From: Pseudomonas sp. UBA4194
GTDB taxonomy: Bacteria > Pseudomonadota > Gammaproteobacteria > Pseudomonadales > Pseudomonadaceae
DNA: 64,000 nt
Direction: 5' to 3'
Assembly (NCBI RefSeq): GCF_002379585.1
Contig: NZ_DFUE01000010.1
Coordinates: 143,851 to 207,850, forward strand
The position numbers and the translations under genes were made by a program. The notes under the pieces were generated by a model that searched no databases, was not told where the DNA came from, and saw only the letters and a list, made by a program, of their open reading frames with translations. Position 1 is the first letter of the stretch; each line of letters opens with the position of its first letter. Of the stretch, positions 16,501-26,498 are shown piece by piece.

Positions 16501-19500
16501 CCTGCACCAGGCCGCTGTTGACGAGGTTGTTACCGGCGCTGGCGCTGAGGTTGTTGCTGGCTTTCAGGGTGCCGGCGCTGGTAAGTGCGTTACCGGAAAT
16601 CAGGTTGACGTCGCGGCCGGCGACCAGCGCGCCGTTAGGGCCGACGCGGCCGTTGGCGTGGGCCAGGTACAGCACGGGCACCAGGACCTTCTCGCCATTG
16701 ACCTCGTACTCCTCTAGCCAGACGATGTCGTGGGTCAACGCTGCGACTTGCGCCGGGGTCAGGGTGGTGCCCACCGACAGATTGAGCTGTTGCTTGCTGG
16801 CGACGGCGTTGTTCATCAGGTACTTGAACAGCGCTTCGTCGGAGTGCTGACCGTCGATGAAGCGTTGGCCAGTGCGGGCAACCAGGGCCTGCTGGATCAG
16901 CTTCTGTTCGTAGAATCCATCACCCAGGCGCTTGGCGCTTTCGTCCGGGTTGTAGCCCAGCTCTGCCAGCAGGTAGTCGGAACTCAGGAATTGCTTGAGG
17001 TCGGTAAGTACCGGGTTGGTTTCGATCAGGTATTTATGCGGCGGTGTAGTGCTTTGTACTTCGGGCAGGCCTTGCACGCGGTTGATGGTGTAGGCGGCAG
17101 CAGCTGTGGTACCGGCGGCGACACCGGTTTGCCCCTGCGCATCGCCCGTAAGGCTGCCTATCGGCTGGCTGTTGCTGATCGTAGCTTCCGTGTCGGTGCG
17201 ACCAGGCAGCAACAGATCAGCCGCCGAAGAGTCCAGGTCGGCGACGATGATGGCGCCGGGTAGGTGGTCGCTGCCTGTTTCCTGGTGCGACGCAACTTGA
17301 ACATCGCGGTCGGCAAGCTCGACAGCAGGCTGGCCTGCTACTTCAAAGGTACGGCCTTGGCTGACGTCGACAGTCTGGGTGCGCTGAGCTACATCGATGC
17401 TCGCGCTGCCGAGGGTCCAGTTTTGCGGGGCGGTATCGGCCTGTCTGGCCGCACTGTCCGTAGCGGACTGGTCACTGAGACGGAACAGGCCATGTTGCCC
17501 GGTGGGCAGGCTGAAGCCTGGCAGGGCCAGCGGGTTGATCTGTTGCTGGGCCAGATCGGGAGGCAGTTGCGGGTTGAGGCTGACACGAGTGCTGAAATCG
17601 CTGCCTGGAGCACGCGTGTCGGTGCGGGTGTCGCTGCCGATGTAGTGGTAGTCGTTGCGTACCACGCTGTTGTCGAAGTTGTTCTGGGTGGTGATGTTGA
17701 CGTCACCGACCGCTTGGATGACCGCCGCGTAGCGTTGATCGCCGGTCGCCAGTGGTGTCACGCGGGCTAACTCCGGCAGCTCGGCAGCCATGTAGCCCAG
17801 GAAGCGGCTGATACCCGCTTCCAGACCGCCAACGTTGCTGGCATCGTACCGGGCGCCTTCAAGCCAGTACTGCTCGTTGAAGGCACTGGCTTGCGTAATC
17901 AGCCCGCCTGCACCCCGCTGGCGATCGGTGCGGAAGGTGCGGACAACCTCGGTATCGCCCGTTTCGATGCCGAGGTTGAACAGGTTGGTGACTGAGGCGT
18001 TCAGATTGCCGCCAGTGGCGATGGTGCTGCTGTAGTTGAGCAGATCGCCACCGCTGAAACTCAGGTCGCCACCGGCGGTGATGCTCGATGCCTGGCTAGC
18101 CTGGGTGACTTCCAGCTTTTGGCGTTCCAGTACCTCGAACACGAAATTACGCTTACCCGAGCAATCCCCCGCGTTGACCCCCTCGATACAGGCCACTTGG
18201 TAGATCTTGCCGGTATAGACGCCGGCGTCATGGGTGGAGAGCACTTCGCGCACGTTTTCGATGGTGCTGGCGGCCAAGCTCATGCTGCCGTCACTTTGCA
18301 GCGTCGAGGAGCTGTTGCGAATCAGGGTGGCGTGGCCGCCATTGCCGTCCCGATCGATGCGCAGGTTGGCCAGGCTGTAGACGTCTGCGTAGCGGTTGGT
18401 GAAGGTGTCGACCTGCAAGCCCATGTCGCCACCGCTGAACAGCAGTGCGCGCTCGTTGAGCAAGGCGCCGGTCTTGAGCTTGAGGGATTGGCCGCTGCCG
18501 AGGGTGCCATGGTTGTCGATGTTGCCCGCCGTGATCGCGGCGCTATCCAAAGAAGTGATGCGACCCTGATTGAACAAGGCGCCGCCGACGTCCAGTCTCA
18601 GGCCGGCGCCAGACGTGATGCTGCCAGGGGCAGCGACTTGCAACTGTGCGGCGCCGATCTGCAGGTTTCCCAGGCTGGTGACGCGACCATTGCCCGAATA
18701 GGTACCGGTCAGCCCGAGCCACAGGTCACCGTCACTGGCCAGCGTGCCATCGTTGTGCCAATTGGCGCCTTCGCCGCGCAAGCTCTGTGAAGCCAGTAGC
18801 TGGCCGCTGGCGGTCTGGTGGAAGTCGTCGACGTTGATGGTCAGACGTCCGGCTTGAAGCACGCCGCTGTTGGTCCAGTGGTCGGCATTGAGGGTCAGGC
18901 CACCACGGGTGACCAGGCTGCCACCCGCCGCGATGACGTTGGCGCTGGCGATATTGAATTCACCCAGGCCTACGTGCAGCACAGAGCCGTTGGTATTGCG
19001 GAAGCTGCCCGCGTCGATCGTCAAATCCGAGTTCGCACTCTCGATCACGCCACCCCGGTTGTCCAGCACACCGCCCACGCGATACACCGATGCCCCATCC
19101 GTGCCGAGTGCGCGCAGGGTGCCGCTCTGGTTATCGAGGCTGGCAGCGGAGATGTCGATGAAGGAGTCGCTTTCAACGATGCCGGAGCGGTTGATCAGCG
19201 ACCCGCCCAAGGTAAAACGCACGCGGCCGCCGGCAATTTGGCCCGCGTTGGTGACGGTGTTGCCGGAGACGTCGATCAGACCTTTGGCATAGAGCGCGCC
19301 GGCGCTATTGTTGAGGTCGGCGGTGGTGATGCTGGCGTCGCCGCTCTGCGCGGCAATACGACCATTCTGGTTGTCGAGCCCGGCCAGGGCCACCAAGGTC
19401 AGGCGTTGGCCTTGCAGGGTGCCTTGATTGTTGAGCAGGCCGCCAGTCACGCGCGCTTCGAGGGCACCGCGCAGGCTGGAAAGGATGCCGCCGCGGTTAT

Positions 19501-22500
19501 CCAGGCTTCCAGCGCCCAGTATCAGGTCGCCGTTCTGGGCGATGAGGCGACCGTTGGCGTTGTTGATCGCGCTGCCGGTGAGCAGGGTCAGGCCTGCCTG
19601 GCTTTGTACGGCGCCTCCGCTGTTTTCCAGCGCCGCGGCGGTGACGCTGACGGCGCCGTTCTGGCTGTAGATCAAACCATCGGCATCGTTGTGCACGGTA
19701 CCACTGGCGTCCACGGTCAGTTGATCGAGCGAAGCCACCGTGCCACGGTTGCGGTTGTCCAGGCCGCCAGCGAACAGGCTCAGCACACTTTGGCTGGCCA
19801 GTTGTCCACCTTGGTTGTCGATGTGGGTGGCGCGCTGAATGCGCAGGGGGCCGCCGCTGGCGAGTGTGCCCTGCGCATTGATCAAGGTGCCCAGCAGGTC
19901 AAGGGTAATGCTGCCGTTGCTCGCTAACTGGCCGCCGGTGTTGTCCAGCGTCGTACCGGTCAACGTCAGGGCCTGCTGGCTGGTGACAGTGCCTGCACGG
20001 TTGCTCAGGCTTGTGGCGCGGACGGTCAGCTGGGCACCACTGTCGATCAGGCCAGCCTGACTGTTGTCGAGCGTGCCCTGAACGGTAAGGGTTTGGCCGG
20101 CGCCGCTGCTCAGAATGCCGCCTTGGCTGTTGTCCAGGCGGGCACTGTCGATGTCCAGACGTCCGGCACTGGTCAGGGCGCCGGCGTTGCTGTTGAGCAG
20201 CACACCGCTCAGGTTCGCCGTCAGGTTGCCGCTGAGGCTGGAAACGGTGCCGTTGTCGCGGTTGTCCAGGCTGCTGCCTTGCAGGTTCAAACCCTGCCAG
20301 CCGGACAGCAGGCCATTGCGGTTGATGATGGCGCCGCCGATGACGGACAACTGGCCGCTGCTGATGATTCTGCCCGCGCTGTTATCGAGCTGCGCACTGG
20401 CCAGGGTGAAGCCTTGGTTGCTGGAGATTTCGCCGTCGCGATTGTCGACGGCACCGATGCGGGTGAAGGTCAGAGGGCCATCGCTATTGATCAGGCCGGC
20501 GCTGTTGCCCAGCGTGCCTCCGTTGAGGTCCAGACGGACAGCGTGGTTGCCGAGCAACTGGCCGCCGTGGTTGTCGAGTTCGGAGCTGTGGATGTCCAGC
20601 ACGGTCGCGGCACTGATCACGCCATTGTTGCGATTGAGCAGACTGCCCTGACTGGTCAGGTTCAGCTCACTGCGGCTGGTGAGCACACCTTCGCTGTTGT
20701 CCAGACTCGCGGCCTGCATGCTGAGGGCAGCGGCGGCAATCTGGCCTTTGAGGTTGGCCAGGGTCTGTTCGATCTGCAGGGTCAAGGTTTGGTTGCTGAG
20801 CAGCTTGCCCGCGCTGTTGTCCAGACTGCGGGCTTTGAGCATGAAGGCCTGGCCGCTGGAGATTTCACCGCCCTGGTTGTACACGGCGCCAACGTTGCGC
20901 AGAGCCAGGCTCGGCGCGTAGAGCAGGCCTTGACGGTTGTCGAGGTCGGCGCCGTTGAGGTCCAGCGTCAGGGCGCTGTCGCTGAAAAACTTCCCCTCGC
21001 GCGTAGCCAGGCCTTGCAAGCTCGCAGTCAGGGCCAACTGGCTGCCGATGCGGCCGCTGAGGTTGCTGACGGCATCGGCGGTCAGGTCAAGGGTGTTGGC
21101 ACTGCTGACAACCCCGCCATCGTTGTTGAAAGCGCCGGTTGTCAGGTTCAGGGCGCCCTTGGCGTTGATGCGGCCGCCCTGGCTGTTGTCCAGGCTGGCG
21201 CTGGAAAGGGTCAGGCCTTGATCGGTGATCAGTTCGCCATTGCGGTTCATGATCAGGCCGCGGCTGTCGAGGGTCAGCAGCTCTGCACTGGACAGCTTAC
21301 CGCCCGTGTTGTCGAGGCTGCCAGCGCTGAGGTGCAAGGTCCCTTCACCGCTGATCAGACCTTTCTGGTTGATGGCCGCGCCCGTGAGCAAGAGATCGAT
21401 GTTGCGCTGGCTGAGCAGGCGTCCATCGCTGTTGTCCAGGCTGTCTGCTTGCAGGTTGATACCGGTTTTGCCGGACAGCAAACCCTTGGCGCGATTGAGA
21501 ACAGTGGCGTAGGCGACGGTCAGGCTGCCTTGGGCCGACACCTGGCCGGCATCGTCGTTGTCGAGTTGGTGACCGGACAGCTCGATCTCAGCCTGCGAAG
21601 ACAGTTCGCCGCCGCGGTTATCCAAGTTATCGACGTGCAGTTCCAGCGCTTTTGTAGCGGTTACCAAACCGCTCTGGCGGTTGTCCAGTTGCGTGGCTGT
21701 GAGCAGCAGCGCACCTTGGGCGATCAGTTTGCCGTTCCGGTTATCCAGCCCTGCGGTACGGACGTCGACGTCTTGCTTGCCTGCGATCTCACCCTCACGG
21801 TTGTCGATAGCGCCTGCCTGCACGCGCAGCAGGTGGTCGCCGATCAAAGTCCCGGCGCGGTTGTCGAACAGGCCCGTAGAGGTGATATCAATGGTGCCAA
21901 GGCTGCTGAGCAGGCCTTGTCGATTGTTCAGGCTCTTGCTGTTCACGACCACGCTGCGGGCCGATACCAGGCCCTTGAGGTTGTGCAGGGTCTTGCCGAT
22001 GCGCAGGGCGAGGTTTTCGATGGAAAGGACTTTGCCTGAGCTGTTGTCCAGGCTGTCCGCGACCAGTTCGAAGCCATGGGTGCTGGAGATTTCGCCGCCC
22101 TGGTTATTGACCTCTGCCAGGTTGCCGAAGCGCAGTTGCGGGGCATTGACCAAGCCTTGACGGTTGTCGAGCACACCGCCATTGAGGTCCAGAGACAGCG
22201 CGGTGTTGCTGTACAGCTTGCCGCCCTGCTGAGCCAGCCCTGCGAGGTTGGCCTTGAGGGCCTTGGCACTGGTGATGCTGCCCTTTTCGCCGTTGCTGAC
22301 TTGACCAGCGCTCAGGTTCAGGGTGTCGCTGCCGGTCAGACGACCGCCTTGGCGGTTGTCGAAATCATCTGTTTGCAGGCTGACCGCGCCTTTGCCGCTG
22401 AGCAGTCCTTGCTGGCTATTGTCCAGACTGGCGCTTTTCAGGGTCAACGCGTTATTGGAAACGACCGTACCGCCACGGTTGCTCAGCAGGCCCTGGCTGG

Positions 22501-24757
22501 TGATGGCCAGGTTACCCGTGCTGGTCAGGCGGCCGCCGTCATTGCGCAACGCCATCGCCGCCAGGGTCAATGCAGCTTCGCTGGTCAGCAGACCTTGCTG
22601 GTTGTCGAGCTCGCCAGACAGATCAAGGGTCATGGCTTGCTGGCTGGCCAGTTTGCCGTTCTGGTTGGACAAGCGAGTGCCGCTCAAGCGCAATTGACCT
22701 TCGGCGGAAATCAGGCCCTGTTGCTGGTTGATCAGTTGAGCGACACGGGCCATGAGGTCGGTACCAGCCAACAGCTGACCGCCGCTGTTGTCCAGGTGCT
22801 GGCCAGTCACGTCCAATGCGGTCAGGCCGGCGATTTTCCCGGCGCGATTGTCGATGTGGTTGACCTTGACGATCAGCGTCTGATTGGCCGCCAGCAAGCC
22901 ACCGCTGCGGTTGTCCAGATGATCGCCGGTCAAGCTCAATTGGCCTTGGGCGACCAGTTCTCCCCCCTGCTGACGAAGGATGCCAATGGCTGCGGTCAGG
23001 TCGGACCGGCTGGCGATACGACCGCCGCCATTATCGGCTTCATCCAGCGTTACGGTCAGGGAGCCGGCGCTGAGCAGGCCGCTCTGGTTGTTCAAGGTCT
23101 TGCTGGTCAGGCGCGCGGCCGCCCGGCTTTGCACCGCGCCCTTGTCGCGGTTGTCCAGATGACCGCCCACCAGTTGCAGATCACCTTGGCTGATCAGGCG
23201 GCCGGTCTGGTTGTTCAGTACGCCGCTGGCGTTGATGTCCAGCATTTGCCCGGCCCAGACCACTCCCGCAACGTTATCCAGCGTCGCCAGGCGCAGGCCG
23301 ATCGTGCTGCCGGCCAGCTTGCCTGCGTTGTTGACCAGGCGACTGGTGTCGATTTCAAGGCCGCCAGTGCTGCTGATCAGAGCCTGCTCGTTGTGCACCT
23401 CACCTATGTCCAGTTTGACCAGACTGGCGCTGAGTACCCGTCCGTGGTTGCTGTTGTTCAAGTGGGTAGCGGTGGTGGCGACGCGGCCCTCTGCTGACAG
23501 AGTGGCGCCTTGGTTATCAACGGCACCCGCACTGACCACGTCGAGGTTGCGGCTGGCGATCACGCTGTTGCGGTTGTTGAGTCCTTGCGCCTTGAGATGG
23601 ACGTCGCCCCAGGCGTTACGGCTATCGTCGGCATTCACCCCGGCTTCGATGATGCCGCTGTTGGTCAATTGCCCGCCGCTGGTCAGGGCGATGCTGTCGC
23701 GGGCGGCCAGGGTGTTGCTGATCGTCAAATCGTCACGGGTCTGCGCCCGCACCTGGCTACCGGCATAGACGGGACCTTGGGCGTCGAGGCTTTGCGCCGC
23801 GATATTCACGGCGCCGCTTGCCCCTGCCTGGGCCAGGCGCAGATGGCCGTTGGCGTCGAGCTGAATGTCACCGGCGCTGGCCGCCAGGTTACCGGCCAGT
23901 TTGACCCCGACGCCGGCTTCGGTGCCCACCAGCTTGATCGCACCGGCATACATGCCACCCAGCGCGGAACTGTCGATGGCCAGCTGCGGCTTGGTGGAAC
24001 CGTCATCGGCGCGGGCGGTGGCGTGCAGGGTCGTGGCGTCGACGTCGTTGCGGCCTGTCACGATGGTGAGATTGCGCGCATTGATCTGTGCATTGATCCG
24101 GGCCGAGCGAGTGATGATTTCAAAACCATCTACATTGCTCGCGTTCAAGCCCTGCCCGTCGATGGAAATCGCACCACCGTCGACCTGATAGCGCTGCAAC
24201 TGGCCCTTCTCGACGATCGGCTTGCCGGTGGTCAGCGTCACCTGCGGGGTGTTGATGAAGCCGCAGCCGTTGCAAGTCATGCCGTAGGGGTTGGCGACGA
24301 TGACCTTGGCCGATTGTCCGGCGACTTCGGTGTACCCACGCAGCTGGCTGGGATTGCCGCCGGTAACTTCGTTGAGAATGACGTGGGCCGCAGAGCCGGC
24401 CAGGTTCGGATTGCCGACGATGATGCCGCCCAGCTGAGTGTTCTGTGTGCGACTGGTGGCGTTGTTGAGGATCACGCCCTGGCTGCCGACGTTGTAATCC
24501 TTGTACTGGTTATGCGACAGGCCGGTGGCATCAGGGGTGGCAATGTTGACGATCGGCACACCGTTGCCCGCCTGTTGCAGGCGGGTGCCTGTACCACTGA
24601 CCACAATGCCTTCGGCTTGCGCCCACAGCGGCTGCCAGAACATGACGTTGGCCAGCAGCAACGCCAGCCCACGCTTGGGCAAGCCGCAGAATTGCTCGCG
24701 AGGCTGAATCCGAGCCGAGGCTTGCCGGGCCAGAAAAGCGAACTGGCGAACGTCCAT
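13571..24757 (-). CDS. FhaB/CdiA-like two-partner secretion exoprotein with toxin tip
   Basis: 3728-residue surface filament, probably a contact-dependent inhibition protein. Order seen: long signal peptide (cleavage near AQA at 45-48); TPS secretion domain with NPYGMTCNGCGF (about 155-166); a very long FHA-1 array with N-x-G/DNR repeats (about 300-2150); a CIEGVNAGDCSG cysteine loop near 2190 leading to a non-repetitive region, possibly receptor-binding; a periplasmic-type segment with HKYLIETNPVLTDL near 2576; FHA-2 repeats from about 2713 (GRDVNL-type); a hydrophobic DUF637-like pretoxin region (about 3190-3390); a YNHLNHSDL motif near 3440, in the place of VENN; a conserved linker to GKAGRG at about 3588. 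The last ~140 residues are the toxin tip (FTIAPDELKAIL, VRTVDVGRTIGTTT, closing GNLITTFPVKLG), perhaps a BECR-type RNase. FhaC-type transporter is 25 bp upstream; immunity gene is coupled downstream. Confidence 0.93.
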   Translation of the reverse strand: MDVRQFAFLARQASARIQPREQFCGLPKRGLALLLANVMFWQPLWAQAEGIVVSGTGTRLQQAGNGVPIVNIATPDATGLSHNQYKDYNVGSQGVILNNATSRTQNTQLGGIIVGNPNLAGSAAHVILNEVTGGNPSQLRGYTEVAGQSAKVIVANPYGMTCNGCGFINTPQVTLTTGKPIVEKGQLQRYQVDGGAISIDGQGLNASNVDGFEIITRSARINAQINARNLTIVTGRNDVDATTLHATARADDGSTKPQLAIDSSALGGMYAGAIKLVGTEAGVGVKLAGNLAASAGDIQLDANGHLRLAQAGASGAVNIAAQSLDAQGPVYAGSQVRAQTRDDLTISNTLAARDSIALTSGGQLTNSGIIEAGVNADDSRNAWGDVHLKAQGLNNRNSVIASRNLDVVSAGAVDNQGATLSAEGRVATTATHLNNSNHGRVLSASLVKLDIGEVHNEQALISSTGGLEIDTSRLVNNAGKLAGSTIGLRLATLDNVAGVVWAGQMLDINASGVLNNQTGRLISQGDLQLVGGHLDNRDKGAVQSRAAARLTSKTLNNQSGLLSAGSLTVTLDEADNGGGRIASRSDLTAAIGILRQQGGELVAQGQLSLTGDHLDNRSGGLLAANQTLIVKVNHIDNRAGKIAGLTALDVTGQHLDNSGGQLLAGTDLMARVAQLINQQQGLISAEGQLRLSGTRLSNQNGKLASQQAMTLDLSGELDNQQGLLTSEAALTLAAMALRNDGGRLTSTGNLAITSQGLLSNRGGTVVSNNALTLKSASLDNSQQGLLSGKGAVSLQTDDFDNRQGGRLTGSDTLNLSAGQVSNGEKGSITSAKALKANLAGLAQQGGKLYSNTALSLDLNGGVLDNRQGLVNAPQLRFGNLAEVNNQGGEISSTHGFELVADSLDNSSGKVLSIENLALRIGKTLHNLKGLVSARSVVVNSKSLNNRQGLLSSLGTIDITSTGLFDNRAGTLIGDHLLRVQAGAIDNREGEIAGKQDVDVRTAGLDNRNGKLIAQGALLLTATQLDNRQSGLVTATKALELHVDNLDNRGGELSSQAEIELSGHQLDNDDAGQVSAQGSLTVAYATVLNRAKGLLSGKTGINLQADSLDNSDGRLLSQRNIDLLLTGAAINQKGLISGEGTLHLSAGSLDNTGGKLSSAELLTLDSRGLIMNRNGELITDQGLTLSSASLDNSQGGRINAKGALNLTTGAFNNDGGVVSSANTLDLTADAVSNLSGRIGSQLALTASLQGLATREGKFFSDSALTLDLNGADLDNRQGLLYAPSLALRNVGAVYNQGGEISSGQAFMLKARSLDNSAGKLLSNQTLTLQIEQTLANLKGQIAAAALSMQAASLDNSEGVLTSRSELNLTSQGSLLNRNNGVISAATVLDIHSSELDNHGGQLLGNHAVRLDLNGGTLGNSAGLINSDGPLTFTRIGAVDNRDGEISSNQGFTLASAQLDNSAGRIISSGQLSVIGGAIINRNGLLSGWQGLNLQGSSLDNRDNGTVSSLSGNLTANLSGVLLNSNAGALTSAGRLDIDSARLDNSQGGILSSGAGQTLTVQGTLDNSQAGLIDSGAQLTVRATSLSNRAGTVTSQQALTLTGTTLDNTGGQLASNGSITLDLLGTLINAQGTLASGGPLRIQRATHIDNQGGQLASQSVLSLFAGGLDNRNRGTVASLDQLTVDASGTVHNDADGLIYSQNGAVSVTAAALENSGGAVQSQAGLTLLTGSAINNANGRLIAQNGDLILGAGSLDNRGGILSSLRGALEARVTGGLLNNQGTLQGQRLTLVALAGLDNQNGRIAAQSGDASITTADLNNSAGALYAKGLIDVSGNTVTNAGQIAGGRVRFTLGGSLINRSGIVESDSFIDISAASLDNQSGTLRALGTDGASVYRVGGVLDNRGGVIESANSDLTIDAGSFRNTNGSVLHVGLGEFNIASANVIAAGGSLVTRGGLTLNADHWTNSGVLQAGRLTINVDDFHQTASGQLLASQSLRGEGANWHNDGTLASDGDLWLGLTGTYSGNGRVTSLGNLQIGAAQLQVAAPGSITSGAGLRLDVGGALFNQGRITSLDSAAITAGNIDNHGTLGSGQSLKLKTGALLNERALLFSGGDMGLQVDTFTNRYADVYSLANLRIDRDGNGGHATLIRNSSSTLQSDGSMSLAASTIENVREVLSTHDAGVYTGKIYQVACIEGVNAGDCSGKRNFVFEVLERQKLEVTQASQASSITAGGDLSFSGGDLLNYSSTIATGGNLNASVTNLFNLGIETGDTEVVRTFRTDRQRGAGGLITQASAFNEQYWLEGARYDASNVGGLEAGISRFLGYMAAELPELARVTPLATGDQRYAAVIQAVGDVNITTQNNFDNSVVRNDYHYIGSDTRTDTRAPGSDFSTRVSLNPQLPPDLAQQQINPLALPGFSLPTGQHGLFRLSDQSATDSAARQADTAPQNWTLGSASIDVAQRTQTVDVSQGRTFEVAGQPAVELADRDVQVASHQETGSDHLPGAIIVADLDSSAADLLLPGRTDTEATISNSQPIGSLTGDAQGQTGVAAGTTAAAAYTINRVQGLPEVQSTTPPHKYLIETNPVLTDLKQFLSSDYLLAELGYNPDESAKRLGDGFYEQKLIQQALVARTGQRFIDGQHSDEALFKYLMNNAVASKQQLNLSVGTTLTPAQVAALTHDIVWLEEYEVNGEKVLVPVLYLAHANGRVGPNGALVAGRDVNLISGNALTSAGTLKASNNLSASAGNNLVNSGLVQAGNRLDLLAGNTLVNQAGGVIAGRDVSLTAAKGDVINERTVTSHQSSGSYRSERKDFADTAARIEAANDLSVWAGRDVSNVGGVLQSGNDLTLAAGRDINVTSAEQVASNDRGRKANSSSVTQLGSSVAAGRDVIATAGRDLTAIASDIDAKRDIALAAVGDLTLGSAADERHAYFKSKKVTAQEDHVSQVGTSLTAGGDVALTAGKDMALVSSRITAGDEAYLYAGENLELLAAQDSDYSLYDKKKKGSLGSKQTQRDETTSVTNVGTEIKTGGNLTLESGGDQKYQAAKLESGKDLTLESGGAIDFAGVKDLDQESHQKSSSDLAWTSMGSKGTTDETLRQSELVAQGTLAIKASAGLNIDIKHIDQNTVSQTIDAMVQADPQLAWLKQAEARGDVNWQQIREVHESFKYDHSGLGQGAMLVIIIIVSVLTAGVASGAAASAGGALGASSTGTMAAATATASAGLGNMAATAALTSMASTATVSAINNKGKVRDTLSDTFSSNSIKGYALAAASAGVAGQLGYDPTQLGFNMDSAGTVAVKAGADSLAQTALTGGSLSDNFASSMISALITAAGAQGANALGNSAMVEGSPSKIAAHALLGGMKSLAMGQDFKTGALAGGANEAMVNYLADLVMPEGYEPGKSGAEQAKANLLALSKVVGVLSSVVTGGDPEVAANIAATATQYNHLNHSDLTRAAQELNACATNDGGCAQDVLQRFVTLSREQEIAAFQSCAANPDSCASTSSMVANAQARAEQLKDLAATAVAPNAQQVFALLLAENNEVQNALAQVTAGAQIDSVVQDLQNRLGFSDARKEMIRDAIVASASMGIVGKAGRGSLGEAKATGEAATQASGRVHSRVNIANGRTETTPVRENGNPVSAGFDHVIDGHFNREISNSRSVFTIAPDELKAILQSSAVAKSPVVTLPDGQFVRTVDVGRTIGTTTLKDGGVPTSVIKVFTDKAGNLITTFPVKLGS
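13993..14317 (-). repeat. Native pre-toxin arm within the exoprotein gene
   Basis: Codes for exoprotein residues about 3481-3588 (AAFQSCAANPDSC to GKAGRG), directly before the variable tip. It is the parent of the displaced copies at 8836-9161, 11770-12051 and 12703-12880, and so is the likely site where recombination swaps tips. Confidence 0.85.
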
Positions 24758-24782
24758 GTCGATTACCTACCGAAACGTGAAG

Positions 24783-26498
24783 TCAGAGAAAGAGATCTAG
24801 GCGAAAGTAGATCGGTGTTTCCCGCTCGCTCAGCGCAGCGGGGCGCTCCAGCGAGTGGGCCAGGGTCACCGACGTCGCAACATGCTGACCGCGGGCGAAC
24901 AGCTCGACCGAATTGCTGGACACGCGACCGTGCTGGTCGCCGTTGTAGCGATCACCCCGGATCACACCTTGGTCGTAGCCCAGGCCAATGCCGTATTGGT
25001 CAAGCACGGGGCGTAACCAGGCGAGGTTGACGGGACGCGTCCAGCGCAGGTCATTGCGCCAGTAGCCGCCGCTGTCGCCAGACAGGTTCTGGTCCCTGAT
25101 CCCACGCATCGACGACTGCCCGCTCAAGCTCATGCGTTGCGGGCTGAACAGCACATCTTCACTGCGTTGCCCCGTGGCCAAGCTGGTGAAGCTGAACGCT
25201 TCGCCCCACAGGTTGAAGCCCTGCAGGTAACTTGCGGTGGCGGTGTACTTGCGATAGCGATCGTTGGGGTCGCCGTGCTGTTCGATCTTGCGACTCTGCG
25301 CGTCGAGGGCACCGATGCCTCGTTGCATGCCCAGGTCGAGGTTGACGAACGCATTGCCGATACGCCGGCCGTGGTTGATGCCTAACTGGGCTTCGCTGAT
25401 GCGATTGCTGCTGACTTCCAAGCGGCTGCCATTCAAGTAGTTATTGCTGCGCAGGTACGCCAGGCCGCCGTTGATAGACGTTTTGCTGACCGAGTCGCGA
25501 TGTATCACGCGCTCGGCACGAAACTGATGGTTCTGGCTGTCACCGTTTTGCTTGAAGGCAAACCCATTACCGAAAGCCTGTGAGCCGTATTCGCTCTGGC
25601 TGTAGGAATAGTTGAAATTCCACCATCCCCACGGCACGTTGTAGTACGCCGTAGTGCTTTTGGAGCGGCGATGATGGTCGCTGACCGCATCGTGGCTGCC
25701 GCGCAGTACCAACTGGTCAGCCAGGCCCAACGGGCTGTCCCAATCAAGACCGGCGCCCCACTGCTGCCGACCGGTGCTGCGCTGGCCATCGTTGTTGCGC
25801 GACAGCGAGGCGCGCCAGGGCTTTTGCGCGGTGTTGCTGACGAGCACCGTGCTGCCCCCCACCGCTTCCCCAGGCGCCAGCTCCATTTGCGCGCGGTTGG
25901 ACGGCAAGCGGTTGAGCTGGTCGACCAGTTGCTCGACTTCGCGCAAGTTGAGCAACTCACCCACGTGACCTGGAAAAGCCATGTTCAATTCGCGGGACGT
26001 CAGGCCACTGTCACCGGCAGGTCGGATGCCCTCCAGGCGGCCTTCTACCACTTTAATCTTCAGGACCCCGGTCGAGAGGTCCTGTTGCGGCAAATAGGCA
26101 CGACTGGTGACTAGCCCCCGTTGCAGATAGCGATCGGTGACGATCCTCAGCAACTCGTCGAGCTGCGCGACACCCAGGCACTGGTTCAGATACGGCTGTA
26201 CGAGTTCGGTTTTTTGCGCGGGACCCAGAGCGTCGGCGCCCTCGATGTCGATACGCTGGATGGGGAAACAGCGGGTGTCCTTCACTGCAGGAGACGCAAG
26301 AGGGCTGCCTTGCTCGCCGGGCAGGTTCTTGAGCTTCTCGAGGCGCTGCCGCTGTTCTTCCAGCAGGCGATCCTGACGGTCGCGGATGAAGTCTTGCTCG
26401 CCCGGGGTAGTGGGCGCTGCGAAGACCTGCGTTACATAAAAAAGAAAAACCACAATACACGAACTTGCCCGGCGCCCCGCCCCTAACCACATATTCAA
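24783..26498 (-). CDS. FhaC/CdiB-type two-partner secretion transporter
   Basis: Omp85-superfamily outer-membrane pore that exports the exoprotein encoded 25 bp downstream. The 571-residue product has a signal peptide (to about residue 28, FAA), a Gln/Arg/Glu-rich helix (about 34-60, the plug helix H1 position), two POTRA domains (about 75-150 and 155-225) and a C-terminal 16-strand barrel ending in F-L. The L6 loop motif usually VRGF/Y reads MRGIRDQ here (near residue 473), with the key RG kept. Clean operon order TpsB-TpsA. The upstream 400 bp is AT-rich and carries the likely promoter. Confidence 0.93.
   Translation of the reverse strand: MNMWLGAGRRASSCIVVFLFYVTQVFAAPTTPGEQDFIRDRQDRLLEEQRQRLEKLKNLPGEQGSPLASPAVKDTRCFPIQRIDIEGADALGPAQKTELVQPYLNQCLGVAQLDELLRIVTDRYLQRGLVTSRAYLPQQDLSTGVLKIKVVEGRLEGIRPAGDSGLTSRELNMAFPGHVGELLNLREVEQLVDQLNRLPSNRAQMELAPGEAVGGSTVLVSNTAQKPWRASLSRNNDGQRSTGRQQWGAGLDWDSPLGLADQLVLRGSHDAVSDHHRRSKSTTAYYNVPWGWWNFNYSYSQSEYGSQAFGNGFAFKQNGDSQNHQFRAERVIHRDSVSKTSINGGLAYLRSNNYLNGSRLEVSSNRISEAQLGINHGRRIGNAFVNLDLGMQRGIGALDAQSRKIEQHGDPNDRYRKYTATASYLQGFNLWGEAFSFTSLATGQRSEDVLFSPQRMSLSGQSSMRGIRDQNLSGDSGGYWRNDLRWTRPVNLAWLRPVLDQYGIGLGYDQGVIRGDRYNGDQHGRVSSNSVELFARGQHVATSVTLAHSLERPAALSERETPIYFRLDLFL

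Noticed and set aside
20093..25030. Long plus-strand frames (up to 648 codons) opposite the exoprotein gene
   Set aside because: Shadows of the FHA repeats; Ala/Val/Gln-rich with no domain pattern.
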